Source: Chloroflexota bacterium (GTDB lineage: Bacteria; Chloroflexota; UBA6077; CF-72). From it: a stretch of 59,884 nucleotides of DNA. The notes below the pieces were generated by a model that made no database searches, was not told the DNA's origin, and saw nothing but the letters and a program-made list of their open reading frames with translations. The number at the start of each line of letters is the position of its first letter. Positions within the stretch are counted from its first letter, which is position 1. Positions 27,090-35,540 of the stretch are shown here, piece after piece. A program made the translations under genes and the position numbers. Where the stretch lies: NCBI GenBank assembly GCA_019247515.1, contig JAFAOS010000452.1, positions 1 through 59,884 of the forward strand, written 5' to 3'.

Positions 27090-29332
27090 CGACCGTCACC
27101 GCGCCGTTCCCTGCGCCCGCGGTCGAGCCGCTGCGGCCGACGGGCCTGCTGCGGTGGGTCACCACCGTCGACCACAAGGACATCGGCATCCTGTATCTGC
27201 TGACGAGCCTCGCGTTCGGCATGTGCGGCGGAGTGGAGGCGTTGCTGATTCGCATTCAACTGTCGGTGCCGCGCAACACGTTCCTGGGCCCCGACGCGTA
27301 CGACGCGATCTTCACCATGCACGGCACGACGATGATCTTTCTAGTCGTCATGCCTGTCTTGCTCGGGTTCGCCAACTACATCGTCCCGCTGCAGATTGGC
27401 GCTCGCGACATGGCCTTTCCACGACTGAATGCCTTCAGCTACTGGCTCTTTCTGTTCGGTGGGATCGTGCTGTACTTCTCGTTTCTGAATGGCACGCCGC
27501 CGGACATCGGCTGGTTCAGTTACGCGCCGTTGAGCGAGCCGCCGTACAGCTTGGAGGTGGGGGTCAACTACTGGGCGATCGGCCTGCTGGTCACCAGCGC
27601 CGGCACGATCGCGACGGGCGTCAACCTGTTTGTCACGGTCGTCCACCTGCGCGCGCCGGGCATGACCTGGTTTCGCATGCCGGTCTTCACCTGGATGTCG
27701 CTGGTCACGGCCTTCCTGGTGCTGGCCGCGATCCCGGCGCTCACCGCCGCGCAGATCATGCTGCTGTTCGATCGCTATCTGGGCACCCAGTTCTTCGACG
27801 TGAGCAAGGGCGGCAGCGCGGTGCTCTGGCAGCACCTGTTCTGGTACTTCGGCCACCCCGAGGTCTACATCATGGCGTTGCCGGCGTTCGGGATCATCTC
27901 CGAAGTCCTTCCGGTCTTCGCGCGGAAGCCACTCTTCGGCTATCCCGTGGTGGTCGCCTCGGGCATCGCGATCGCGTTCCTGTCGGTCTCGGTCTGGGCA
28001 CATCACATGTTCACGGTGGGCATGGGTGACGTGGCCAACGCGGCTTTCGGCCTGACCAGCATGACCATCGCCGTACCGACCGGTATCAAAGTTTTCTCGT
28101 GGCTGGCGACAGTGTGGGGCGGACGCATCCGCCTGACGCTGCCCATGATGTTCGCCGTCGCGTTCCTGATTCAGTTCACGATCGGCGGACTGAGCGGCGT
28201 GCACTTCGCCACGGTGCCGGTCGACTGGGCCACACACGATACCTACTACGTCGTCGCTCACTTCCACTACGTGCTCGGCGGCGGCTCGCTGTTCGCCATC
28301 CTCGCGGCGACCTACTACTGGTTTCCGAAGATGAGCGGGCGGATGCTAGACGAGCGCACCGGAGGCTTCGTCTTCTGGCTGATGGTGATCGGGTTCAACC
28401 TGACGTTCTTCCCGATGCACATCCTGGGACTCATGGGTATGCCGCGGCGAACGTACACCTACCCGGACCTGCCAGGCTGGGGCGCCATCAATTTCGCGGA
28501 GACGATTGGCGCCTTTCTGATGGGCATCGCCGTGGCCCTGTTGGTCTGGGACGTCGTCAACTCGCTACGCATCGGGACACCAGCGGGCGACAACCCATGG
28601 GACGCGTGGACGTTCGAGTGGGCGACGACGTCGCCGCCGCCAGCGACGAATTTCCAGACGCTGCCGCCCATCACCAGCGCCCGACCCCTGTATCGCGTAG
28701 ACGACCGGCCGGTTCTGCCAGCGACGCCCGCCGAGCAGGCGATGGCGGCCAGGGTCGATGCGCGAGACCGAACTCGCGGATGGAAGGCGCCGATTGTCGG
28801 CATCGTCGCGTTCATCTTCAGCGAGGCGACGTTCTTCGGCGCGCTGATCGCCGCGTTTGTCCTGTACAGGAACGCCAGTCCGGGGCCGGGCCCGCACGAC
28901 CTCGACGTGCCGCGCACCGCCTTTTTCAGCCTCTTCCTGTTTGCGAGCAGCGGCACCGTCTATCTGGCCGAGCGGCGCCTGACGCACGACGACCGGCGCG
29001 GGTTCCTGGTGTGGTGGGTAGCCAGCATCGTGCTGGGCGCGATTTTCCTGCTGGGTCAGCTGACCGAGTACGGCCGCCTGTACGCCGACGGCATCCGCAT
29101 CGACACCAATCTGTTCACGTCGTCGTTCTTCACGTTGACGGGATTTCACGGTTTCCACGTGCTCGTGGGCCTGATCGCGCTGAGTGTCGTCGGGCTGATG
29201 GCCTGGGCACGCGACTTTACGGGCGGTCGGCGGCGCGTGGCAGTCGACACCGTGTCGATCTACTGGCACTTCGTCGACGCCGTGTGGGTGGTGATTCTGA
29301 GCCTGGTGTATCTGCTGGGGTTGGTCGCATGA
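27086..29332 (+). CDS. cytochrome c oxidase subunits I and III fused
   Basis: A 748-residue fusion of the oxygen-reducing subunit I and subunit III of a type A haem-copper oxidase. Subunit I (about 1-535): TVDHKDIGILY start, low-spin haem histidine in TMHGTTMIF, FWYFGHPEVYIMALP with the CuB histidine, cross-linked tyrosine and D-channel glutamate, VWAHHMFTVG for CuB, and VVAHFHYVLGGG for both haems. After a linker (about 535-565) subunit III follows with seven-helix-like segments, including FIFSEATFFGALIAAFVL, TLTGFHGFHVLVG and SIYWHFVDAVWVVI. Such coxA-coxC fusions are known in thermophiles and some Gram-positive bacteria. GTG 27086 overlaps coxB; the stop overlaps the next ORF. Confidence 0.95.
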   Translation: MTTVTAPFPAPAVEPLRPTGLLRWVTTVDHKDIGILYLLTSLAFGMCGGVEALLIRIQLSVPRNTFLGPDAYDAIFTMHGTTMIFLVVMPVLLGFANYIVPLQIGARDMAFPRLNAFSYWLFLFGGIVLYFSFLNGTPPDIGWFSYAPLSEPPYSLEVGVNYWAIGLLVTSAGTIATGVNLFVTVVHLRAPGMTWFRMPVFTWMSLVTAFLVLAAIPALTAAQIMLLFDRYLGTQFFDVSKGGSAVLWQHLFWYFGHPEVYIMALPAFGIISEVLPVFARKPLFGYPVVVASGIAIAFLSVSVWAHHMFTVGMGDVANAAFGLTSMTIAVPTGIKVFSWLATVWGGRIRLTLPMMFAVAFLIQFTIGGLSGVHFATVPVDWATHDTYYVVAHFHYVLGGGSLFAILAATYYWFPKMSGRMLDERTGGFVFWLMVIGFNLTFFPMHILGLMGMPRRTYTYPDLPGWGAINFAETIGAFLMGIAVALLVWDVVNSLRIGTPAGDNPWDAWTFEWATTSPPPATNFQTLPPITSARPLYRVDDRPVLPATPAEQAMAARVDARDRTRGWKAPIVGIVAFIFSEATFFGALIAAFVLYRNASPGPGPHDLDVPRTAFFSLFLFASSGTVYLAERRLTHDDRRGFLVWWVASIVLGAIFLLGQLTEYGRLYADGIRIDTNLFTSSFFTLTGFHGFHVLVGLIALSVVGLMAWARDFTGGRRRVAVDTVSIYWHFVDAVWVVILSLVYLLGLVA

Positions 29333-29496
29333 GCGAACACCTGCCATCGCCGAGCGTGTGGCCCGCGACGGTGGCGGGCGGCGTCACGCTGCTGGCATTT
29401 GGCGTTCTGACCGCGCTGGCGCTGTCCATTCTCGGCGCGGTGCTGCTGGTGTGGGGTCTGTATAGCTGGATCCAGGAGCTGCGCCATGGCCGATAA
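29329..29496 (+). CDS. small membrane subunit of the oxidase (subunit IV-like)
   Basis: A 55-residue protein with two hydrophobic segments (VAGGVTLLAFGVLTALALSI and ILGAVLLVWGLYSWI, partly continuous) and a charged C-terminus. Start ATG overlaps the stop of the fused oxidase gene, and its own last 11 bases overlap the Rieske gene. Caa3 oxidases often have such a small subunit IV, so I infer that role; sequence alone would not identify it. Confidence 0.65.
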   Translation: MSEHLPSPSVWPATVAGGVTLLAFGVLTALALSILGAVLLVWGLYSWIQELRHGR

Positions 29497-30013
29497 CGCT
29501 GAGCACGCCGCGAATGCTGAAGTCGTCACGCGCCGGCGATTTCTCAGTCGCATAAGTCTCGGCTTGAGTGCGCTGGCGGGCGCGGTGGTGAGCGTGCCGA
29601 TCCTGGCCTACCTCTTGAGCCCGCTGCTGCAGCCTGGGGCGGAACAGTGGCGCGACGTGGGGCTCGTCGAAAATTTCCAGATCGGCGACACGGTCCAGGT
29701 CGCCTACGAAGACCCGTCGCCGCTGCCGTGGGCGGGCCAGACCGCGCGGACCGCCGTCTGGCTGCGACGCGACAGTGAGACCGAGTTCAACGCCTACAGC
29801 ATCAACTGCACGCACCTGGGCTGTCCGGTGAACTGGATTCAGGACGCCGAGCTCTTCCTGTGTCCGTGCCATGGCGGTGTGTACAACGCCGACGGGACGG
29901 TCGCCGGCGGCCCGCCACCCCACCCACTGTCGAATGTGCCAGTGCGCATCACCGACGATCAGCGGGTGCAGGTGCTGCCGGTCACGCTGGCACAGACCAT
30001 GTCGCAGTCATGA
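29486..30013 (+). CDS. qcrA: Rieske [2Fe-2S] subunit of the bc complex
   Basis: A 175-residue iron-sulphur protein of the quinol:cytochrome c oxidoreductase. The N-terminus TRRRFLSRISLGLSALAGAVVSVP is an uncleaved twin-arginine-type signal anchor. The cluster motifs are CTHLGCPV and CPCHGGVYN, giving the expected two cysteines and two histidines plus the disulphide pair. GGPPPHPLSNVPVRI is the usual proline loop. It overlaps the preceding small gene by 11 bases and the cytochrome b gene by four (ATGA), so both oxidase and bc genes form one operon. Export would depend on the Tat system; a TatA homologue is at 42488. Confidence 0.94.
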   Translation: MADNAEHAANAEVVTRRRFLSRISLGLSALAGAVVSVPILAYLLSPLLQPGAEQWRDVGLVENFQIGDTVQVAYEDPSPLPWAGQTARTAVWLRRDSETEFNAYSINCTHLGCPVNWIQDAELFLCPCHGGVYNADGTVAGGPPPHPLSNVPVRITDDQRVQVLPVTLAQTMSQS

Positions 30014-31398
30014 GTGGCCTGAAGTCGATTCCGGCCTGGCTGGACGACCGGATCGGCTACACCACCACCTTCAAGCCGCTCATCGAGCATCCCGTCCCCC
30101 AAACCGGCTGGGACTACACGATTGGCAGCGCGGCGCTGATCGCCTTCACGGTCCAGGTGGTAACCGGCGTGGCGCTGGCCTTCACCTACGTGCCAACGCC
30201 CAACGACGCCTATCAAAGCCTGCAGTTCATCACCAACGACGCGATCCTGGGCAATATCGTTCGCGGCGTCCACTTCTGGGGCGCTTCCGCGATGGTGCTG
30301 CTCGTCTCGGCCCACGCGGCCCAGGTGTTCCTCATCGGTTCGTTCAAGTTCCCGCGCGAGGTCAACTGGCTGAGCGGCACCGTGCTGCTGGTCTTCACGT
30401 TCGGCATGGCGTTCACCGGCCAGTTGCTGCGTTGGAACCAGGATGCGTACTGGGCGATCGTGGTTGGCGCGTCCCAGGCGGCGCGAGCGCCAATCATCGG
30501 CCAGTTTCTGGTCGGCGTCCTCTTTGCAGGCCCCGAGATCGGCGGGGCGACGCTGACGCGTTTCTACGCGACCCACGTGTTCATGATTCCGGCGATCATC
30601 TTCGGCTTGCTTGGCCTGCACCTGTATCTGGTGATTCGACACGGTGTCTCGGAGCCGCCCGTCCCCGGTGTGGTGGTCGACCGGCGTACGTACCGCGAAC
30701 GCTATGAGGCGCTGGTCCACAAGTTCGGAGTCCCCTTCTGGCCCGACGCCGGCTGGAAGGACGTGGTGTTCGCGCTGCTGGTCGGCACCGTCGTGCTGGG
30801 TCTGTCGATCGTGCTTGGGCCGCCCGCCCTGGGCGCGAAAGCCGATCCCACGGTCCTGCAGGCCGATCCGCGCCCGGACTGGTATTTCCTGTGGTACTTC
30901 GCGCTGCTGGCGCTGATCCCGCCGGTCATCGAAAACGTGTTCATCATCGGCTTCCCGTTGGCGCTGGGCCTCATGTTCCTGCTGCTGCCGTTTGTGGCGC
31001 CGCAAGGTGAGCGGAGCCCACGGCGTCGGCCGTGGGCTGTCGGCTTCGTGGCGGTCGTGGTAGTCAGCATCGCGGCGCTGGTCAACATCGGATCCAGGGC
31101 GCCGTGGTCGCCGGTGCTGGGCGATGTCACCCTGCCGGTTTCCGCAACCCAGGGCTTGGACCCGACGCAGCAGGCCGGCGCGCAGGTCTTCAACCAGCAT
31201 GGCTGCATCAACTGCCACGCCGTGGCCGGCGTCGGCGGCGAGCGCGGGCCAAACCTGTCGACGATTGCCACCCAGTTGTCGAGCGACCAGTTGACCTGGC
31301 GCATCCTGAACGGTGGGCGCAACATGCCGGCGTACGGCGACACGATGTCACCGCAAGAGCTGTCCCAGTTGCTGGCGTTCCTCCAGACGCTCAAGTGA
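30010..31398 (+). CDS. qcrB: cytochrome b (full length) fused to cytochrome c
   Basis: A 462-residue quinol-oxidising subunit. The N-terminal b6-like half has the paired haem histidines in VHFWGASAMVLLVSAHAAQVF and HVFMIPAIIFGLLGLHLYLVIRHG. The C-terminal subunit IV-like half contains ADPRPDWYFLWYF, a PDWY version of the quinol-site PEWY motif. After the last helix (about residue 365) comes a single-haem cytochrome c domain with CINCHAVAG and a likely methionine ligand in GRNMPAYGD. The fusion would make a separate cytochrome c1 unnecessary. ATG 30010 overlaps the Rieske stop and is exactly at the start of homology. It is the last gene of the operon. Confidence 0.94.
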   Translation: MSGLKSIPAWLDDRIGYTTTFKPLIEHPVPQTGWDYTIGSAALIAFTVQVVTGVALAFTYVPTPNDAYQSLQFITNDAILGNIVRGVHFWGASAMVLLVSAHAAQVFLIGSFKFPREVNWLSGTVLLVFTFGMAFTGQLLRWNQDAYWAIVVGASQAARAPIIGQFLVGVLFAGPEIGGATLTRFYATHVFMIPAIIFGLLGLHLYLVIRHGVSEPPVPGVVVDRRTYRERYEALVHKFGVPFWPDAGWKDVVFALLVGTVVLGLSIVLGPPALGAKADPTVLQADPRPDWYFLWYFALLALIPPVIENVFIIGFPLALGLMFLLLPFVAPQGERSPRRRPWAVGFVAVVVVSIAALVNIGSRAPWSPVLGDVTLPVSATQGLDPTQQAGAQVFNQHGCINCHAVAGVGGERGPNLSTIATQLSSDQLTWRILNGGRNMPAYGDTMSPQELSQLLAFLQTLK

Positions 31399-31540
31399 AG
31401 TTTTTCTACTCATATCTGAGACTGCTCTGAACAAGTTTTTGGGGCAGTCGCAAGCCTGCGGGTTCTCTCAACTCCCCTGGGCTACTCGCCCTGGACCCGC
31501 GCATCGTGACGGCCCCTTGCTCGGTGGCCAACACTTACCA

Positions 31541-31650
31541 CCTCTCCCTCTGGGAGAGGTCGCGCGAAGCGCGGGTGAGGGCTGCGTACGAGTTGCGGGG
31601 ATGTGTACACCCTCACCCCCTCACCCGAACCCTCTCCCAGAGGGAGAGGG
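31541..31650. repeat. two inverted copies of the CTCTCCCTCTGGGAGAGG repeat
   Basis: One copy at about 31541-31581 (CCTCTCCCTCTGGGAGAGG then CGCGCGAAGCGCGGGTGAGGG) and one facing copy at about 31610-31650 (ending CCCTCTCCCAGAGGGAGAGG). They fill much of the 285-base gap between convergent qcrB and the lipoprotein gene and probably act as a two-way transcription end. The CGCGC-GAA-GCGCG part is a hairpin of its own. The rest of 31399-31683 shows nothing recognisable. Confidence 0.8.
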
Positions 31651-31683
31651 AGGGCAGTGTGTTTGGGGCTCTTGGTGTAGAGG

Positions 31684-33969
31684 CTAGTGGCGTTGGGCGG
31701 CGGGTGTCGGCACTGGAGTTGCGGCCGCGGGGCGGGTGGGGCTGGCGGTGGGTGTTGGCCGAGGCGCGGAGGGCGTGGGGGTCGCACCGGCGGAGCCCGA
31801 GCGAGTTCCGCTCGCGGCGCCTGCCGAAGTGCCGCCCGCTGGATTGGAGGCGCCACCGGAAGAGCCACCTGTGGCGGCGCCTCCGCCCGTCGTGCCACCC
31901 GAGCCCGTGATGCCAGAGCTGGCGCCGCCCGGTCCTGCCGCCGCTCCGCCACCGCCCGGGTTGCTGGCGCCGAGGCCGCTAGTGCCACCACCCGTGGTTG
32001 AAGCTGAGGTAACGCTGCCTGCCGCGCCGCTGGTGCCCGAGCCTCCGCCAGCCGCGCCGCTTGTGCCCGAGCCGCTGCCGGTTCCGCTCGTGCCAGCCGC
32101 CGCGCCGGTGCCGCCGATTGCTCCGCTCGCGCCACCTGTGCCGGCTCCGCCACCGACGCCGGGGTTGCTGATGCTGCCGATCGTGCTGATGCCTCCGGCG
32201 CCCGCGCCACCGCTGCCACCCGCGCCGCTGCTGCCACCCGTGGCCGAGCCTGATGTACCTGATGTGCCGCCGCCGGGCGCGCCGCCCGCGGAGGTGGAGC
32301 TCGCGCTGCCCGTGCCGGCTGCCGCGCCGCTGGCGGTACCGCCATTGCCACTGCCAGCGGCGCCGCCGCTCGAGCCGGCGCTGCTCACGATGCTCGGCGC
32401 CCCACCTGAGGCGCCGGAGCCCGCGCCACTCGGACCGCCTGAGCTGGCCGAAGTGGTGCCGCCGCTGGGCGTCTGACCGCCAGCGGGCGCGGCGCCCGTG
32501 CTGGCCGCGCTCGAGCCCCCGCCGGATGGCGAGCCACCCGCCGCCGTGCCACCGGTACCCGAAGTGCCCGCGCCACCCGTGCCCGTGCTGCCGGTGCTCG
32601 TCCCGCCTCCCGTCGAGCCGCTGCCACCACCCCCCGACGTGCCGCCGGCGCTCGCGCCAGCCGTGCCCGCGCCGCCGCCAGCGGACGTGCCGTTCCCACC
32701 CGCCGCGCCGCCCGTGCCGCCGCTGCCGCCGGACGTGGCGCCCGTGCCGCCGCTGTTTGAGCTTCCTCCGCCCACCGAGCCGCCGCCTACCAGCGCGGCC
32801 GGGGCTATCGCGTTGTTGGGCATCTCCAGCCCCAGGCTCAGCCCGACGGGATTGCGTCCCACGTCCACCGACTGGCTGATCGCGTTGTTGACCAGGTCCC
32901 AGTACACCAGTTTGTTGTCAGCGGTCGTCGCGTACGCGAGCGTCACCTCGGCTCCGGTCGCCAGCGCCAGGACGCCCGCGGGCACCGACAGGCTGCTGAC
33001 GGCCGTCGACGTCTGACCCGTGGCGACTTTGAACAGGTCCACGCTGTACAGCGCGTGGTCGGGGTCGCTGGAGGCCAGAACCAGGTAGTGGCCGTCCGAC
33101 GTCGCGGCCTCGCTCTGCAGCCCGGGCCCGACGTCGATCGGCGAGCCCGCCTGGCCAGTGGCTGGATTTAACGCGTAAACGGCGTTGGCCGCGCCGTCGG
33201 CAATCCACAGGCGGCCGTTCGGGATGGCCGCGATGCCAATCGGCTGCCCGCCGACGTCGAGCGTCGACTCGATGGTCGTCGCCGCGCCGTCGAGAACCGA
33301 GACGCTGCCGTCGCCCTCGTTCGAGACGAAGATCTGCGCCTGGCTCGTCCCGCTGGCGCTGGCAAAGGCTACGGCGTGCGGCCCCTGCCCAAGCGGGACG
33401 CTGGCGCCCAGCGAGCCGCGCGTCGGGTCCAGCGCGCGCAGGGTGTTATCCGAATCCGACACGACCACCACGGCGCTCGACTGGCCGGCGCCCTGGCTGA
33501 AGACGTGCACCGGCCCGCCGACGTCGACCTCGGCGGCCGCTTGCTGGTGCGCGAGGTCCAGATTGGCGACGACGTGGCCATCCGGCGCGCTGTCCGCGGC
33601 GACCGCTCGCGACGTATTCGACCACGTGGCGATCGAGCTCGGCGCGATGTCCAACTGGACGGGTGGCTGGGCGTGTGCCAGGCCGATGGGGACGACCGAA
33701 AGTGAGCGGTCGTCCATATTGGTGGTGACCGCGAACTCACCGGTCAGCGGTGTGCCGAGGGCCAGACCGGTGGCCGGCGATGGCGACGGCACCACGGACG
33801 CGGCGGCGCGCGCCGGGCGGGCCGCTGGCGAGCCGGCGGCCGCGGGCCGGCCGGGGACGGGTGTAGGCGCCGCGTTGGGCGCCGGGCTCGATTGGCACGC
33901 GGTGGCGACGACGAGCACGACCCCCAGGGCCAAGCCGATCGTTGCGACGCGTGTACGTGATAGTTGCAT
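31684..33969 (-). CDS. lipoprotein: beta-propeller domain with ~390-residue glycine-rich tail
   Basis: A 761-residue predicted lipoprotein. The signal peptide IGLALGVVLVVATACQSS has a lipobox-like end with Cys25. A proline/alanine linker leads to a YVTN/NHL-type beta-propeller (about residues 65-370) with repeating strands such as NTLRALDPTRGSLG, GSVSVLDGAATTIESTLDVG and NAVYALNPATGQAGS. From about 375 to 725 the protein is almost only glycine, serine, threonine and alanine without a strict repeat unit, resembling mycobacterial PGRS tails in composition only. It ends in a threonine/proline-rich segment (TPTPSAPRPTPTASPTRP), as in cell-wall-spanning regions. A surface-exposed adhesive or binding role is plausible, not shown. 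ATG 33969 is the start that gives the signal peptide. Confidence 0.8.
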   Translation of the reverse strand: MQLSRTRVATIGLALGVVLVVATACQSSPAPNAAPTPVPGRPAAAGSPAARPARAAASVVPSPSPATGLALGTPLTGEFAVTTNMDDRSLSVVPIGLAHAQPPVQLDIAPSSIATWSNTSRAVAADSAPDGHVVANLDLAHQQAAAEVDVGGPVHVFSQGAGQSSAVVVVSDSDNTLRALDPTRGSLGASVPLGQGPHAVAFASASGTSQAQIFVSNEGDGSVSVLDGAATTIESTLDVGGQPIGIAAIPNGRLWIADGAANAVYALNPATGQAGSPIDVGPGLQSEAATSDGHYLVLASSDPDHALYSVDLFKVATGQTSTAVSSLSVPAGVLALATGAEVTLAYATTADNKLVYWDLVNNAISQSVDVGRNPVGLSLGLEMPNNAIAPAALVGGGSVGGGSSNSGGTGATSGGSGGTGGAAGGNGTSAGGGAGTAGASAGGTSGGGGSGSTGGGTSTGSTGTGGAGTSGTGGTAAGGSPSGGGSSAASTGAAPAGGQTPSGGTTSASSGGPSGAGSGASGGAPSIVSSAGSSGGAAGSGNGGTASGAAAGTGSASSTSAGGAPGGGTSGTSGSATGGSSGAGGSGGAGAGGISTIGSISNPGVGGGAGTGGASGAIGGTGAAAGTSGTGSGSGTSGAAGGGSGTSGAAGSVTSASTTGGGTSGLGASNPGGGGAAAGPGGASSGITGSGGTTGGGAATGGSSGGASNPAGGTSAGAASGTRSGSAGATPTPSAPRPTPTASPTRPAAATPVPTPAAQRH

Positions 33970-34043
33970 GTGCCTCACGTACCGGCCCTGCCCTGGCCGA
34001 GCGCTTGCAAGTGCAAGGTTCGGGCCACACCCGGAGTTGACGG

Positions 34044-34961
34044 TCAGGTCGTCGTCGCCGGCGCCTTCACGCGCACCTGCACGTTCGCGCGCTCCTCCTG
34101 CAGGGCGAACGCCGCGGTCATGTCCTTGCCGCCCCAGCCCCGGTTCAGACACTCGATGAGCGCTTGCTCGGCCATGGCCGCCAGCGGCATCGGCACGCCA
34201 AACTCGCTGGCCAGGTCGGTCGCGAGCCCCAGGTCCTTGCGCGCCAGCGACAGCGCGAATCGCGGCCGGTCCCAGTCGCCGCGCAGCGTGGTGCGCTCCA
34301 GACCTGGCCCCACCCCGCCGCCACCGCGACCATACGCGCCGCCGCGAATGGCTTCCAGCAGTTTCTCCGGCTGAATCCCGGCCTTGGTGCCCAGCGTCAG
34401 GCCTTCGGCAACGGCCTGCTGCACGACCAGCGCAATCTGGTTGTGGACCAGCTTGGCGACCTCGCCCGCGCCGACGTCGCCGATATACGTGATCTTGTCG
34501 CCGATGCCGCGCAGGACGGGTGTGATCTGCTCGAACAGGTCGGCGTCGCAGCCGACCATGATCTGGAGGGTGGCCTCCTCGGCGCCGACGACCCCGCCGC
34601 TGACCGGCGCGTCGGCAACTCGCACGCCGCGCTCGCCCATAACCTGGTGGATGTGCCGAATCAGTGTTGGCGAGCTGGTCGAGACGTCAATGTAGATGGC
34701 GCCGGCCGCCGCGCCCGCCAGGACGCCGTTTTCGCCGAGCGCAACCTGCTCGACCTCCTTCGGTCCTGGCAGCGAGGTCATCACCACCTCGGTCTGCCGC
34801 GCCGCGTCGGCGGGCGTTTCGGCCCAGCGCGCGCCGCGGCCAAGCGCTTCCTGACCGGCCTCGCGTCGCACGTCGTAGACGACCAGCTCATGACCCGCCT
34901 TCTGCAGGTTGGCCACGATGTGGTGGCCCATCATACCCAGTCCAATGAACCCGATGCGCAT
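34044..34961 (-). CDS. 3-hydroxyisobutyrate dehydrogenase-family oxidoreductase
   Basis: A 305-residue NAD(P)-dependent beta-hydroxyacid dehydrogenase. Rossmann motif IGFIGLGMMGHHIVANLQKAG at the N-terminus; substrate-binding DAPVSGGVVGAEEATLQIMVG (about 117-137); catalytic lysine in GAGEVAKLVHNQIALVVQQA (about 171-190). The C-terminal helical domain contains an unusual glycine-rich insertion (AYGRGGGGVGPGLER) where relatives have a serine-rich helix start. Substrates of the family include 3-hydroxyisobutyrate, tartronate semialdehyde and glyoxylate. ATG 34961 is six bases after a TAGACT box that overlaps the stop codon of the upstream GNAT gene. Confidence 0.88.
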   Translation of the reverse strand: MRIGFIGLGMMGHHIVANLQKAGHELVVYDVRREAGQEALGRGARWAETPADAARQTEVVMTSLPGPKEVEQVALGENGVLAGAAAGAIYIDVSTSSPTLIRHIHQVMGERGVRVADAPVSGGVVGAEEATLQIMVGCDADLFEQITPVLRGIGDKITYIGDVGAGEVAKLVHNQIALVVQQAVAEGLTLGTKAGIQPEKLLEAIRGGAYGRGGGGVGPGLERTTLRGDWDRPRFALSLARKDLGLATDLASEFGVPMPLAAMAEQALIECLNRGWGGKDMTAAFALQEERANVQVRVKAPATTT

Positions 34962-34967
34962 GCCGCG

Positions 34968-34973
34968 AGTCTA
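34968..34973 (-). promoter_or_regulatory. -10 box TAGACT, leaderless start
   Basis: TAGACT on the minus strand ends six bases before the ATG at 34961. Its first three bases are the TAG stop codon of the GNAT gene. Confidence 0.55.
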
Positions 34974-35522
34974 CCGAGTTCTCAGCCCGAGCAAACTGAA
35001 CGGCGTCTGCGGCTCGGTGTAGAAGCGCAGCTCCTGGATCAGTGGCTGCCAGCCGCGACTCGTGTACAGCTGGCGGGCGCGGGTGCTGCGGTGCATGACC
35101 GTCAGCAGCGCCGTCCGATGCGAGTGACTGTGCACCAGCAGGTCGTGCAGCTGACTGCCCAGGTGGTGGCCTTGCGCTGACGGATGCACGTGCAGCTCCG
35201 CGAACTCGAACGCGTCGCTGAACCACTCCGCGCGCTGCTCGGCTGAAAGCGGCGCCGCCACCTGCTCGCGCCACCACAGGCCCGGCACGCTCGTGTAGCC
35301 ATAGCTGAATCCAAGCAACCGTTTGCGGAGGTTGAACGCCCCGAACGCCCGAAAGCCGCCGTAGCCAGCGTGGCGCCTCAGCGTATCGGCGAAGCCCACG
35401 ACCCGCCCGTGGCTCGGCGGGAAGCCCAGGGCGCCCCCGAAGACCCACAGCGCCTGGTCAAGCAAACGCCCGCCGAGCTCATCCGGGCTCAGCGGGCGCA
35501 CTTCAAAGCGTCGTGGGGGCAT
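34971..35522 (-). CDS. GNAT-family acetyltransferase
   Basis: A 183-residue protein with a GNAT core in the C-terminal half: FEFAELHVHPSAQGHHLGSQLHDLLV corresponds to the acetyl-CoA-binding strand and loop (usual Q/RxxGxG/A), followed by TALLTVMHRSTRARQLYTSRGW, the typical final helix and strand. The first 60 residues are less conserved. The acceptor is unknown. ATG 35522 has GGGGAG directly in front of it. The gene lies 18 bases downstream of clpC and may be cotranscribed with it, which would make it stress-linked; this is inference. Confidence 0.75.
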   Translation of the reverse strand: MPPRRFEVRPLSPDELGGRLLDQALWVFGGALGFPPSHGRVVGFADTLRRHAGYGGFRAFGAFNLRKRLLGFSYGYTSVPGLWWREQVAAPLSAEQRAEWFSDAFEFAELHVHPSAQGHHLGSQLHDLLVHSHSHRTALLTVMHRSTRARQLYTSRGWQPLIQELRFYTEPQTPFSLLGLRTR

Positions 35523-35540
35523 CTCCCCACATTTTTACGT

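Noticed and set aside
31736..32476. Long proline-rich plus-strand reading frame opposite the lipoprotein tail
   Set aside because: It is the complement of the glycine/serine-rich coding sequence; the minus strand has the signal peptide and propeller, so the plus frame is a composition artefact.
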